Under the pieces are notes generated by a model. That model searched no databases. It was given only the letters and a program-made list of their open reading frames with translations, and was not told where the DNA came from. This document shows, in pieces, positions 32,941-41,803 of a DNA stretch of 64,000 nucleotides. Source of the DNA: Verrucomicrobiaceae bacterium (lineage in GTDB: Bacteria > Verrucomicrobiota > Verrucomicrobiia > Verrucomicrobiales > Verrucomicrobiaceae); the NCBI GenBank assembly GCA_024232965.1, contig JACKQF010000002.1, forward strand, positions 434,001-498,000. The letters are read 5' to 3'. Within the stretch, counting starts at the first letter, position 1. Every line of letters starts with the position of its first letter. The translations under genes and the position numbers were made by a program.

Positions 32941-34056
32941 TCACCGCAGCTCAAACACCGCCGAGGCGAGCCGCTGGCCATTCACTTGGAGTTCTACCTT
33001 GTGATGTCCGGCGTAGTGCTTGCGCGTGGTGAAGTCGCGAATCACCTGCGTCTTGGTCAGTGTCAGCGTCGCTTTGGGCGCTAGTTCCAGCTCCGTCCAC
33101 TTGAAGACCTTTTCAGCGCTGCTGCCGTTCGCCTTCACGTAATGGATCACGTAGTCGACCACCAAACGCTGCACCTTCTTTGCGGTCGAAGTGATCACGG
33201 CCGTCGTCGCCAATCGATCCCCGAGAGACAGCACTGCGGGGGCAAGGGTCAATGCGGCGGTGACCTCCGCCTTTTTGCCGAAACCAAATAGTTTCAATGC
33301 GCGAGGGTTGCCACGCTTGATCAAAGTGCGACACGCATGTTTGGCGATCCAAGCCAGCTTTGGGTTTTCCAGATCCCAGCTCTCGAGTCGCTGCAAAACC
33401 AGCTCCGGATGATCCTTCGTGATGTCATTCAGGTGGTTTGCCACGGAGCGTCTCACGAAGAGAGATTCATCCTCCTTCAGTGCCTCCAGAATCGCCGCCG
33501 TGGGACTCGGATCACGCACCAGCGCTGTCAGCTGCATGCCCCACGGCAACCTCGGGCGCGAGCCTTCACTGGCGAGACGGCGCACCTTCTCATCGGCATC
33601 TTGGGTCCACTGCAACATCGTCGCCAGTGTATTACTTTGATCCGCGATGATGAAGGGCCGCACCGCAAACTCCGCCGATCCATAGACCGTGAAGAAGCTC
33701 AGCGATTCCAGTGCAAACTCTGGTTCGTTGCGGCCAAACGTCGCCACAAAGTCACACATAAAGATGGCCACAAACTCGTGATCCAATTTCGGTGCGAGCT
33801 TGCGCAGCACCGCCACCTTATCGCGAAAAGTTCCCGGTAGAGCCGCATCAATTCCCAGCGCGCACTGGTGCACGCGCTCCAGCAGCGAACGCTCTGCCAG
33901 CCCTTCCAGGACACACTTCAGGAACGCGTCCGCCTGGAAGCGCTTCGAAACTCGAGAGAGCAGTCCCGCTAGGCTCCGATAGCGGGTGTCATCAAACCAG
34001 TCTTTGAGTTGGGCGGGAGTGGAATCGTCGGGCATGCGTGTTGGGGGCAAAGTCAT
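32941..34056 (-). CDS. DNA alkylation repair glycosylase AlkC-like, with Ig-like C-terminal domain
   Basis: A 371-residue HEAT-repeat DNA glycosylase of the AlkC/AlkD superfamily that excises N3- and N7-alkylated bases without flipping them. Helical repeats run through about residue 260, with the AlkC-like stretch RRLASEGSRPRLPWG at about 166-180 and VRRSVANHLNDITKDHPELV. The last about 100 residues (from LTLAPAVLSLGDRLA to the end) look like the immunoglobulin-like domain of AlkC. The start at 34056 overlaps the Ogt stop (ATGA). A much longer frame upstream is only the shadow of Ogt. Confidence 0.88.
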   Translation of the reverse strand: MTLPPTRMPDDSTPAQLKDWFDDTRYRSLAGLLSRVSKRFQADAFLKCVLEGLAERSLLERVHQCALGIDAALPGTFRDKVAVLRKLAPKLDHEFVAIFMCDFVATFGRNEPEFALESLSFFTVYGSAEFAVRPFIIADQSNTLATMLQWTQDADEKVRRLASEGSRPRLPWGMQLTALVRDPSPTAAILEALKEDESLFVRRSVANHLNDITKDHPELVLQRLESWDLENPKLAWIAKHACRTLIKRGNPRALKLFGFGKKAEVTAALTLAPAVLSLGDRLATTAVITSTAKKVQRLVVDYVIHYVKANGSSAEKVFKWTELELAPKATLTLTKTQVIRDFTTRKHYAGHHKVELQVNGQRLASAVFELR

Positions 34057-34538
34057 CCCGCTTTTTCGTGCGCAAGCAACCACTGCTTCCGCTCCAATCC
34101 ACCAGCATATCCGGTCAGGCTCCCATTGCCGCCGACCACCCGGTGACAAGGAACGATGAGCGAGATCGGGTTGCGCCCCACCGCTGCACCGACTGCGCGC
34201 GAGGCCGCTGGCCGCCCGAGCTTTGCTGCGATCTGGCCATAGCTCAGCGTCTTTCCCGCAGGGATTTGCTGGAGCGTTGACCACACACTGCGCTGAAAAT
34301 CCGTGCCGCCTACCCAGTCGATCAGTGGGGCTTGCGATGGGCTGGTGGCATTCTGAAAATAGCCCGTCAGCCAGTCGATCGCAGGTTGCAATCGGGCGAC
34401 ATCCTCGCTCCACGCATCACTTCCAGCAGGGAAATGCTTTTGCCCGATGAACCAGCAGCCGCACAGACCGCGCTCCGTCGCAGCGAGTAGGATGAGGCCG
34501 AGAGGCGATTGCCAGGTGGTCTTGTAGATCGTTTTCAT
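34053..34538 (-). CDS. ogt: Methylated-DNA--protein-cysteine S-methyltransferase (Ogt)
   Basis: A 161-residue O6-alkylguanine-DNA alkyltransferase that irreversibly transfers an alkyl group from DNA to its own cysteine. The active-site motif IVPCHRVVG has Cys131, and the DNA-binding helix-turn-helix SYGQIAAKLGRPAASRAVGAAVGRNP is intact at about 99-124 (residues quoted in part: RAVGAAVGRNP). The start (MKTIYKTTW) overlaps the AdaA-AlkA stop (ATGA). It sits in the middle of a three-gene alkylation-repair operon. Confidence 0.95.
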   Translation of the reverse strand: MKTIYKTTWQSPLGLILLAATERGLCGCWFIGQKHFPAGSDAWSEDVARLQPAIDWLTGYFQNATSPSQAPLIDWVGGTDFQRSVWSTLQQIPAGKTLSYGQIAAKLGRPAASRAVGAAVGRNPISLIVPCHRVVGGNGSLTGYAGGLERKQWLLAHEKAG

Positions 34539-35977
34539 TCCATGGATAAGCTGAACCAAAGCGCAATCGCCGCGTACGCACGCCAGGGACGCCACGCCTG
34601 CGAGCGTGCTTCCGCCTCGCGTGTGCTGACCATTTCGCCGTGACCGATTGCCTTGCGCAGACCGAGATCTGCAGCGGGAAAAGCATCGGGAAATCGCAGG
34701 GCCCGCATCGCGATGTAGTGGGCGGTCCAGGGGCCGATGCCGGGTAGTTTTGTCATCGCCTCCACCACCGCATCATGAGTCACACCGGGTGCAAATTCGA
34801 GACCACCCGCTAGCGCAAAATTTGCCAGCGTCCGCAGCGTCTCGGCTCGCTTGCTGACGAGCCCCAGTCGGCACAGATCATCCACCGAAAGCTTCGCCAG
34901 CGCATCCGGCGTCACTGCCAAACGATTCAGGGCCGGAAAGGGAGTGTCCATTTCTGCACCCACCTTCGCCACCAACCGACCGGACAACGTTGTGGCCGCA
35001 GCGACCGTAATTTGCTGCCCCAGCACGGCGCGCACTGCCAGTTCAAAGGGATCCCAGGCACCGCCGACTCGTAGCCCAGCGTGTTTTTCCCAAACTGGTG
35101 CCAAGAGAGGGTCGGTCTCCATCATCACAGCCATCGCATCGGGCCGGGCATCCAGATCAAACATCCGCCGCACCCTGCTCTGCACCGCACCTAGCACGGG
35201 GAAGAGCGATTGAGACACTGTCACTCGCATCTCCGTACGATCCTGGTCCAGCTTCACGCTCAGCCATCCTCGCCGGTCGCCGATTTCCACCGTGCGTCGG
35301 TATTCGTCGCCCACGATTTCCTCCACGCCTGGCACCAGTCGGCTCTTGAAGTACACCATCAGCGCATCCCACGGCATTGGCGCACGATAGGCCAATCGTA
35401 GTTGCACTGTGCCAGCATCCTTTCCCGCTTTGTTCACTCCACGGCACTCCCCCGGCGCGCAGCCATAGCGCTGGGCAAAGAGCGCATTGAAATTCCGCAA
35501 GCTCCGAAACCCAGCTGCCAAGGCGATCTCGCTCACAGGTTGCCTCGTCTCCCGCAGAAGTTGCCGGGCCAAAAGCAGGCGCTGGGTCTGCACCACTTGC
35601 ACAGGCGTCACTCCAAACGTCTCGACCAAAATCCGCCGCACTTGGCGTGGGCTGTAGCCGAGGTCTGCCTCCAGATCGCTCAAACGCGTGCCCTCGACCG
35701 CCCTCTCTTGAATCCGCCGCAGCAGAGCCTCTGGCATGGAATCACCCGCGACGGCAGGCGCGAGTTCGGGTCGGCAGCGCAGGCAGGGACGAAAGCCCGC
35801 GCCCTCCGCCTCACTGGCGGTGCGGTAGAACGTGCACGATCTCCGCAAGGGCTTCCGCGCCGCACAGACCGGGCGGCAGTAGATGCCAGTGCTTTTCACG
35901 CCTGTGAAAAACACCCCATCAAACCGTGCCTCGCCCGCCGTAAAGGCAGCGTAGCAGCTCTCGTCATCCAACTTCAT
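34535..35977 (-). CDS. Ada-AlkA fusion: methylphosphotriester sensor, AraC DNA-binding domain and 3-methyladenine glycosylase
   Basis: A 480-residue multidomain protein. The N-terminal Ada zinc domain holds Cys34, Cys38, Cys65 and Cys68, spaced as in E. coli Ada, with Cys34 in GIYCRPVC the expected methyl acceptor. An AraC-type helix-turn-helix follows (about 85-180; LLRETRQPVSEIALAAGFRS). The C-terminal half is AlkA-like: a TBP-like segment, then the helix-hairpin-helix LPGIGPWTAHYIAMRALRFP with the catalytic Asp in PAADLGL. The protein can thus sense methyl phosphotriesters, activate transcription and excise 3-methyladenine. As first gene of the operon it probably autoregulates itself, ogt and alkC. 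Confidence 0.94.
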   Translation of the reverse strand: MKLDDESCYAAFTAGEARFDGVFFTGVKSTGIYCRPVCAARKPLRRSCTFYRTASEAEGAGFRPCLRCRPELAPAVAGDSMPEALLRRIQERAVEGTRLSDLEADLGYSPRQVRRILVETFGVTPVQVVQTQRLLLARQLLRETRQPVSEIALAAGFRSLRNFNALFAQRYGCAPGECRGVNKAGKDAGTVQLRLAYRAPMPWDALMVYFKSRLVPGVEEIVGDEYRRTVEIGDRRGWLSVKLDQDRTEMRVTVSQSLFPVLGAVQSRVRRMFDLDARPDAMAVMMETDPLLAPVWEKHAGLRVGGAWDPFELAVRAVLGQQITVAAATTLSGRLVAKVGAEMDTPFPALNRLAVTPDALAKLSVDDLCRLGLVSKRAETLRTLANFALAGGLEFAPGVTHDAVVEAMTKLPGIGPWTAHYIAMRALRFPDAFPAADLGLRKAIGHGEMVSTREAEARSQAWRPWRAYAAIALWFSLSME

Positions 35978-36042
35978 GCTTCATTGATGGCACAGAGCAG
36001 AGGATCACGCTCGCCAATTTCGGACATGGATGTGCGAGAGGA

Positions 36043-36822
36043 TCACCAAAGCAATTTCCCTCCATCAAGGACCAAGACACTGCCGGTCATGTAGCTGCTG
36101 GCATCGCTGGCGAGATAGAGCGCAAGAGGACCAATCTCCTCCGGACTTCCCCAGCGGCCCATCGGGATACTGGTGGCGACTTCGTCTTCAAACTCTGGAC
36201 GCTCCCCGATCCAGCGTTTGTTGGCATCCGTCAGAAAGGGACCCGGCGCGATGGCATTGACGGTGATGCCATGGACCGCCCAATCCGCAGCGACGGCCTT
36301 GGTGAACATCGTCAGCGCCCCTTTCGCCGTCTCGTAGCTGCGACCGCGCATGGCTTTGCCGGGCCAAAGGGCGTTGATCGAGGCGATGTTGATGATGCGC
36401 CCCCAACCGCGCGGGATCATCGCACCACCAATGCGTTTGGTCAGGATGAAGGCCTGCGTGAGGTTGAGATCAATGATTCGCTGCCAGTCTTCGAGCGGTA
36501 GTTGCTCGGTGGGGGTGTTGATGCGACGGCCGCCGACGTTGTTGATCAGAATGTCGATGGGGCCGTGTTGGTTTAAAACAAGATCGCAAAAGCGCTCCGC
36601 CTCTTCCGGTTGGCCGAGATCGATCTCGATCGTGGAGGCCTGGATGCCGCCCAACCGGAGTTCATCCCCTGCCGCTTCCAGACGCTCTGGATTGGATCCG
36701 GCGATGATGATCTCTGCTCCAGCCTCACCCAGAGCCCGAGCCATTTCGAGCCCGAGCCCACGTGATCCACCGGTGATCAGGGCGCGACGGCCCGCGAGGT
36801 TAAAGCGATCAAAGATGGACAT
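36043..36822 (-). CDS. Short-chain dehydrogenase/reductase (gluconate 5-dehydrogenase-like)
   Basis: A 259-residue classical SDR. The cofactor motif TGGSRGLG is at 17-24, and NNVGG (of the NAG type) at about 94-98. The catalytic Ser148 (IASIN), Tyr163 and Lys167 (YETAK) are intact. PGPF follows after NAIA. Closest in feel to gluconate 5-dehydrogenase or 3-oxoacyl-ACP reductase-like SDRs. The NADP/NAD preference and substrate cannot be decided. It lies 65 bases downstream of the Ada-AlkA start and is transcribed in the same direction, but towards it, as a separate unit. Confidence 0.92.
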   Translation of the reverse strand: MSIFDRFNLAGRRALITGGSRGLGLEMARALGEAGAEIIIAGSNPERLEAAGDELRLGGIQASTIEIDLGQPEEAERFCDLVLNQHGPIDILINNVGGRRINTPTEQLPLEDWQRIIDLNLTQAFILTKRIGGAMIPRGWGRIINIASINALWPGKAMRGRSYETAKGALTMFTKAVAADWAVHGITVNAIAPGPFLTDANKRWIGERPEFEDEVATSIPMGRWGSPEEIGPLALYLASDASSYMTGSVLVLDGGKLLW

Positions 36823-37000
36823 GGTTCATGTTGCTTTCTCGAGGCTCGCCAGACAAGTCGGAATTGTTTGAGGAAGCGCAGCAGAGACCGCTTTGACTGT
36901 AATTTGCGCTTGGATTGAGGCGGGGCAGATCTTTTCTGCAAACTCGGGGATGCATTTTCCCTGGGCCGTTCTATCTGTTCCCCTTCCCCCAAACGCTGCC

Positions 37001-37450
37001 ATGACTCCCCTAGACCACTCGCGCCACATTCTTGATTCGATGCTCGGTTACCTCGGCTTCACCGTTCAAATTGAGGAAGAAGAGAGTCCCGAGGGTCCCA
37101 CCCTGCAGATCCTCACCGAGGATACGGAGCCACTTATCGGCCGCCGCGGGGAGATCCTGGACGACATGCAGTACTTGGTGAATCGCATCCTGCGCCGCCA
37201 TATTCCCGATTCCCCCCGCATCCGAGTGGATGTGGAATACTACCGCTCCATGCGCGAAGACAAGTTGGTGCACCGAGTCAAGGAATTGGCCAATCGCGTA
37301 CGTGCGACCGGCACACCGGCGGTGCTCTACCCCATGAACAGCTACTACCGGCGCATCGTCCATAACGTGCTAGTGAACGACCCAGAAATCGCCACCGTCA
37401 GCGAAGAAGGTAGCGGTCGTTTCAAACGGATCACGCTGAAGCGGAAATAA
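37001..37450 (+). CDS. Jag/KhpB-type RNA-binding protein (KH-R3H)
   Basis: A 149-residue protein with a KH-like domain (about 35-75; EPLIGRRGEILDDMQYLVNR) and an R3H domain (about 85-145). The R3H motif lies in YYRRIVHN, with Arg and His spaced three residues apart. This is the SpoIIIJ-associated Jag/KhpB architecture without the long N-terminal Jag domain; the family binds RNA and links translation with envelope growth. In many genomes it follows yidC and rnpA, but neither is present here. The start was placed at MTPLDHS (37001), because the in-frame ATG 36 codons upstream would read through the SDR promoter region. Confidence 0.9.
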   Translation: MTPLDHSRHILDSMLGYLGFTVQIEEEESPEGPTLQILTEDTEPLIGRRGEILDDMQYLVNRILRRHIPDSPRIRVDVEYYRSMREDKLVHRVKELANRVRATGTPAVLYPMNSYYRRIVHNVLVNDPEIATVSEEGSGRFKRITLKRK

Positions 37451-37531
37451 ACAGGCGATCGGGTGCGAGCGTTTGCTCTCGCTTTGCGGCGGAGGGCCGG
37501 GCGGAAACGACCCGCCCCCAGACCCTTCCCT

Positions 37532-37554
37532 GGGAGCGCTGGCTTCCAGTCGGC
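37532..37554. repeat. TGGAAGCC-core element (REP-like, single arm)
   Basis: On the minus strand this reads GGCCGACTGGAAGCCAGCG and continues CTCC. The core TGGAAGCC and the following GCTCC agree with the right arm of the palindrome at 10126-10143. It lies in the gap between convergent genes (jag and the secreted coiled-coil protein). Confidence 0.4.
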
Positions 37555-37735
37555 CACAAACATAAACGCGAGCAGCGCCAGATATCGCAGCACGCAAGAC
37601 TCAAGCACTTTCCCTCTAACGAAGGCCGTAACTTCTAGAGAAACCACTCCAGCAGGACAATTCCACCACCCTTGGTGCGACCGGTCGATGACCAGCGCCA
37701 ACTTCACACCCTCAGATCGGTGCCGATTCCGCCCA

Positions 37736-38572
37736 CTAGCGAGTTACCGCCGACAAAGGAATACTCCCCGTGCGGCAGACAGGGGCAACGTGGGGAGCAC
37801 CGTAGGATCCAGTGGCGCAGCCATTCACACCGACGCCACCGAAACCGCTGCCCATCTGACGCCCACCGTAGGCGATGGGTAGAAAGCCACCGTAGTTGAT
37901 GAAGGTGCCAGCCTGATAGGTGCCCAAAGTGGGGCTGTAGCGCACGGTTCCTGTGTAGCCTGACGGGTGGCGGCTATTGCCATACGCCAAGATACCGCCA
38001 GAACCGCAGCCAACGGAGGCATAGGTACTGTAGCGCGGCTCCCGCCCACGCCATTGATTGCCGCCATACGCCGGACCAGTGATCTGGTTCAACGGACCGT
38101 AATAGATGCCCGGGAAGCCGACGGCTGGCAGAAGTTGTCCCTGTCCTTGGGCCATCGCCGCCTCACGTCGAGCGCTTGCCTCGATGTATTGGCGCTCGAG
38201 AACCTGTAGGCGCTTCAGTTGCGCCTCCTGCGCTATAACTCTCGCACGGGCAAAGTCCTGCTGCACCTGGGCGCGGCGCTCAGCTTCAACACGACGACGC
38301 TCTGCCAAGTCCTTTTGGTATTGCGCTGCCTTTTTGGAGTCGTAGCCCAGTTCTTCCCTCCACTCTGGCTCAAGGTCGGTGAACTGGATTTTTGCGGCCC
38401 CCTTGGAGTGGGTGAAAGAGACACCGTCAGGATAGATCCGCACGATGGTGCACTGGCGGAAGGTGGTTCCGCGCAGCGTGGTAATGGAGGCGACGCGGTC
38501 TCCCTGCGCAGCAGCAAACCCGATGGATGCAGAGACGCCGAGAGCAAACAGTGAGAGGAGCAAGGCTTTCAT
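37736..38572 (-). CDS. Secreted coiled-coil and Gly-rich protein, unknown function
   Basis: A 278-residue protein with a signal peptide (MKALLLSLFALGVSASIGFA). After a short conserved-looking head, which resembles verrucomicrobial 'TLRGTTFRQCTIVRIYPDGVS' type domains (quoted in part: RGTTFRQCTIVRI), a long charged coiled coil runs from about 80 to 140 (Glu, Arg, Ala, Gln-rich). The C-terminal 130 residues are rich in Gly, Tyr and Ser, with isolated Cys. I do not recognise the family. The protein is probably periplasmic or outer-membrane-associated. The 273-base upstream gap holds the divergent promoters for it and the ThuA gene. Confidence 0.72.
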   Translation of the reverse strand: MKALLLSLFALGVSASIGFAAAQGDRVASITTLRGTTFRQCTIVRIYPDGVSFTHSKGAAKIQFTDLEPEWREELGYDSKKAAQYQKDLAERRRVEAERRAQVQQDFARARVIAQEAQLKRLQVLERQYIEASARREAAMAQGQGQLLPAVGFPGIYYGPLNQITGPAYGGNQWRGREPRYSTYASVGCGSGGILAYGNSRHPSGYTGTVRYSPTLGTYQAGTFINYGGFLPIAYGGRQMGSGFGGVGVNGCATGSYGAPHVAPVCRTGSIPLSAVTR

Positions 38573-38845
38573 ATTCGGATGATTGCGTTAGATTCGCCAT
38601 ATCATCTAGAATCCATGCGGCATTGGTCCAGAACCTTAATTATGGTCAGTCTAGTAAACTGAGTTTTGCCATCCTCGTGGAGTGCGTAGAAACTTAGTTT
38701 GTGCAGCTACCAAACAAATATCGGGGCTCACTCCCCTTAGGTTCCAGAATGGCAGCGGTCCCCATGCTCGTTTCCCCAGACTCGCAGCTAACGCCTGCAA
38801 TCCTGCGCAAGGCCAGAGCTTTGGTGCACGTTTCCTTGCTCCTCT

Positions 38846-39655
38846 ATGAGATCCTTCCGCCTCCCACTCTTTGCCTCCCTGACTTTTGGCTTCTGTGCCT
38901 TGCTGACAATGGCCGCAGACCCCGCGCCCGTGACACCTCCTTTGAAAGTCCTGATGGTTTGCGGTGGTTGCTGCCACGACTATGAACAGCAAAAGATCAT
39001 CCTTTCCGCCGGCTTGTCAGAGCGTATCAACGCGGAGTTCACCATTGTGCATGAGGGCGGCGACCACCGCGATCACAAGGTCAGCATCTACGCAAATCCA
39101 GACTGGGCCAAGGGCTACGACTGCGTGCTGCACAATGAATGCTTTGGCGCGGTGAACGACGCGGCGTTTGTGGAAGGCATCGCCCGCCCCCATTTTGAAG
39201 GCGTGCCAGCGGTGATGTTGCACTGCTCTACCCACAGCTACCGCACTGCGCCGACCGATGAATGGCGCAAGGCCGTGGGCCAGACTTCCATGAGCCATGA
39301 AAGGAACCGCGATCTGCACGTGAAAAACATCGCCCCGCAGCATCCCGTGATGATCGGATTCCCCGAAGAGTGGTTGGATGCCAAGGATGAGCTCTACAAG
39401 AATGAAAAGCTCTGGGAAAACTTCGTGCCCCTGGCCAAGGCCTATGGCGAGGACACCAAAAAGGACCACAACGTCATCTGGGTGAACACCTATGGCAAAG
39501 GCAAGGTCTTCGGCACCACCCTGGGCCACGGCAACGCCACGATGGCAGACCCCGTCTACTTGGATCTCGTCGCCCGCGGCCTGCTCTGGGCCTGTGGGAA
39601 GCTGGGCGAAGCCGGGAAGCCGCTGCCAGGCTATGGCGCGGTGAGTGGGAAGTGA
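38846..39655 (+). CDS. Secreted ThuA-domain protein
   Basis: A 269-residue protein with a Sec signal (MRSFRLPLFASLTFGFCALL). A ThuA (trehalose-utilisation) glutamine-amidotransferase-like domain follows. VLMVCGGCCHDYEQQKIIL is at about 33-51; its Cys-Cys-His resembles the GGCCHDY subfamily. HCSTHSYRTAPTDEWR is at about 130-145, and the terminal TTLGHGNATMADPVYLDLV motif is typical. The family is common in Planctomycetes and Verrucomicrobia, often with sulfatases and DUF1080 proteins, and probably acts in carbohydrate breakdown. It stands alone here; a second ThuA gene is at 48615. Confidence 0.9.
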   Translation: MRSFRLPLFASLTFGFCALLTMAADPAPVTPPLKVLMVCGGCCHDYEQQKIILSAGLSERINAEFTIVHEGGDHRDHKVSIYANPDWAKGYDCVLHNECFGAVNDAAFVEGIARPHFEGVPAVMLHCSTHSYRTAPTDEWRKAVGQTSMSHERNRDLHVKNIAPQHPVMIGFPEEWLDAKDELYKNEKLWENFVPLAKAYGEDTKKDHNVIWVNTYGKGKVFGTTLGHGNATMADPVYLDLVARGLLWACGKLGEAGKPLPGYGAVSGK

Positions 39656-40015
39656 TTGGAGCAAGCTCCGACAGCACAGCCTCCGCGCAACCCAAGGACA
39701 ACAAAGGCAAGTCGCTCGGTCTCTTGAGCCCAGCGCTTGGACGGTGAAAGAGACGCAGAAGACGACGCGCCTCGCACTGGTCTTCCGATGCCACTTTCGC
39801 CTCGGCAAGCATCGGCGGTTGGAAGCCGCCCTGCCGCCTATGACCCGCCGTCAAGCCCGAGGCCCTTCTGGCCTTGCTAGACAAACCGCTGACTGGGCAA
39901 GGTCTGTCGATACACGCGACGAATCCCCCAGCGAATTGCAACAACCGCGCCAAAGCCGTTGATCGGACTGCCATGGGTGGGATGCGCCGTGCGATTACAC
40001 GCGCAGCCCAGAAAC
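39656..40015. other. 360-base stretch without a recognisable gene
   Basis: Between the ThuA gene and the PEP-CTERM terminator lies a G+C-rich spacer. It holds a small hairpin with the TGGAAGCC core (39814-39830). No coding sequence, tRNA or conserved regulatory RNA is apparent. Confidence 0.5.
39814..39830. repeat. TGGAAGCC-core hairpin (REP-like)
   Basis: GGCGG at 39814-39818 pairs with CCGCC at 39826-39830 around a TTGGAAG loop, reproducing the TGGAAGCC core seen at 10126-10143 and 37532-37554. It lies in a long spacer with no gene. Confidence 0.4.
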
Positions 40016-40046
40016 AAAAAACCCCGGCGACAAGTCACCGGGGTTT
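40016..40046 (-). terminator. Rho-independent terminator after the PEP-CTERM gene
   Basis: On the minus strand the stem AAACCCCGG (40046-40038) pairs with CCGGGGTTT (40027-40019) around a 10-base loop and runs directly into a T run (40021-40016). It follows the PEP-CTERM stop by about 30 bases and supports that stop as the true gene end rather than the earlier frameshift stop. Confidence 0.88.
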
Positions 40047-40076
40047 CCAAAAGTTTGAGATTCGTCCTCCCTGAGA

Positions 40077-40726
40077 CTAACGGCGGCGGCGGAGTCCGAC
40101 CAGACCGATACCGAACAGAGCGAGCATCATGCGGGAAGGCTCTGGGATAGCGGCACCACCGAACTGAGGTTTGCTGCGCTTCGCAGGGTCGGCCGTGCCG
40201 CCGGCACGAATGGACTGGCATAACTCTGGACCGCAGTGTCGCCAGGAATTAGGAAGGAGGCGTCTGTAAACATACCGTAGCTAGTTCCCGACGCAGGAGC
40301 CGCTTCAAACCAAATAAGGGAGAACGCATCGTTTGCGGTAATGTTGGTGGCACCACCAAAGGGAACAGGGTTGATCGAAGTGATACCGCCAGCACCACCG
40401 GGGTCACCATTTGTTGCACTCAACGTAGCTGTCACCGCCGATGTGGGGTGCGCGACATAGTAGTCGTCGGTTGGGATACCACCAACACTCAGGAATCCCG
40501 ATGTGTTAAAGTCAAAGACGTCGTATGAGCCCGAGCTAAATGACGCATCTGCAGTGCTGACAACGACCCCCCAGCGCATGCCATCAGTTGGCGTTCCGGC
40601 AGCGTTCGCAAAGCCAGTTGCACGCGCCACACCAATTTGGCTGATCTGGAGGGTTACGGTGGCCTGAGAATTCTGAGTCGCGAGGACCGTTGCCGCAGCG
40701 GAGACGAGGAGAAAGAGCTTTTTCAT
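40077..40726 (-). pseudogene. PEP-CTERM sorting protein interrupted by a frameshift
   Basis: A secreted protein of unknown function with a Sec signal (MKKLFLLVSAAATVLATQNSQA) and a Ser/Thr/Gly-rich body. The open frame from 40726 ends at 40127 in a tail that makes no sense. In the -1 frame the same region encodes a Pro-Glu-Pro-Ser motif, a hydrophobic helix (MMLALFGIGLVGL) and RRRR before TAG at 40077-40079. This is a complete PEP-CTERM signal, recognised by exosortase. The switch is near 40215-40219, where one missing C in a GCC-CAG context would restore the frame. It is either a true inactivating mutation, phase variation, or a sequencing error. The terminator sits after the restored stop. 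Confidence 0.82.
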
Positions 40727-40765
40727 GAGAAAACTGTAACGAAACGTGCCGAGTGAAGAATTGAA

Positions 40766-41803
40766 TTACGGTGCCAAATAGCTCTGAAGGTCCGACCAAA
40801 CGGCAACGCTAGCATTGGATGTGCGAAACTTCCTGAAAACGTAACCGAACCCCGGCTGGAAGGTGAATGTCGGGACTGGCTCCTCAGTAGTCGAATCCAG
40901 CCAACTAGCACCATCGTAAACCAAGATTTGCGATGGTGACTTATTCTTGCCCACTGCAGCATTGTCATAGGCGAAGATTTGATCCCCAGAAGCTGCTGGA
41001 AAATTCACGGCACTCAGAAGTTCCGGCACTGGGCTAGCATAGCCAATCCTGATGTCTTGATCCGTGTTCCCAGCGAGTGTTGCAAGCAAGGCCCTGTACT
41101 TGCTCATCGGCACAGAACCAACACAGGAGTACACAAAGCCAGCACCGCTGTTATTTCGGAAGCCAAATGCACTGCCAAACTTCAGGGCCACATGAGCAAC
41201 ACTTTCTTCGCTGATTTGATCCAGCCACGCACCTGAGCCCGCGTCGTAAACCATCAAAGACGAAGGAGACAGGTTTGTGCCGATTGGTCCATTTGAGCCT
41301 GGCAAGCTAAACGCAAACAACTCCGACCCATTCGGAGGCGAGGCAATTAACGTGGATGGCGTCCAGTAGGGCATCACATCGATCTCATCCGCATTCAAAA
41401 TCCCGTCGATATCGACCGACTTAACACCGGAGAGATCATCACCCGCATCAAACTGAACCGTGAGTGTGTCAACGGTGTTCGCAGTCACTTTCGCGATGAG
41501 ACCCTCTTTGGAGCCCGTAGCGATCTGGATGGCGAAGGTGTCGTTTTGGGTCGGAATGGCTTGGACGAACTGGTTTGCAGTCCAGGCTGGGGTGCCCGCT
41601 ACGGTGATGACGTTACCGGAAATGGTCTGAATCTTACCCTTGAAAGCAGCGGAGCGATTGAGAGGCACCGCGAGAACTGCATCGGACTGGGCTGGAACCG
41701 TAACACTAACAAACCCGACCGGATCGGTTGTGGCTGTGTTTTGGGCCGACGCGGCGCCGACGAGAGCGAAGAGAGCGGCTGTGATGGCAAGGTTTCGTTT
41801 CAT
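40766..41803 (-). CDS. Secreted TIGR02597-like verrucomicrobial protein
   Basis: A 345-residue protein with a clear signal (MKRNLAITAALFALVGAASA) followed by TDPVGFVSVTVPAQSDAVLA, the N-terminal signature I associate with TIGR02597, a paralogous family first noted in Verrucomicrobium. The rest is beta-rich and low in charge (VYDAGSGAWLDQI and VYDGASWLDS are repeated motifs about 110 residues apart, which hints at an internal duplication). Function is unknown; cell-surface or extracellular placement is likely. It is transcribed toward the PEP-CTERM gene, 39 bases away, so the two may be co-transcribed. Confidence 0.78.
   Translation of the reverse strand: MKRNLAITAALFALVGAASAQNTATTDPVGFVSVTVPAQSDAVLAVPLNRSAAFKGKIQTISGNVITVAGTPAWTANQFVQAIPTQNDTFAIQIATGSKEGLIAKVTANTVDTLTVQFDAGDDLSGVKSVDIDGILNADEIDVMPYWTPSTLIASPPNGSELFAFSLPGSNGPIGTNLSPSSLMVYDAGSGAWLDQISEESVAHVALKFGSAFGFRNNSGAGFVYSCVGSVPMSKYRALLATLAGNTDQDIRIGYASPVPELLSAVNFPAASGDQIFAYDNAAVGKNKSPSQILVYDGASWLDSTTEEPVPTFTFQPGFGYVFRKFRTSNASVAVWSDLQSYLAP

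Noticed and set aside
34057..34413. Long upstream extension of the AlkC reading frame
   Set aside because: It runs in a different frame over the Ogt gene, and AlkC has a proper start that overlaps the Ogt stop.
39645..40074. Short open frames in the spacer between ThuA and the PEP-CTERM gene
   Set aside because: They lack ribosome-binding sites and family resemblance, and they overlap the terminator.
40127..40214. The tail of the PEP-CTERM frame ending at 40127 as a genuine C-terminus
   Set aside because: The alternate frame encodes a full PEP-CTERM signal and is followed by a terminator.
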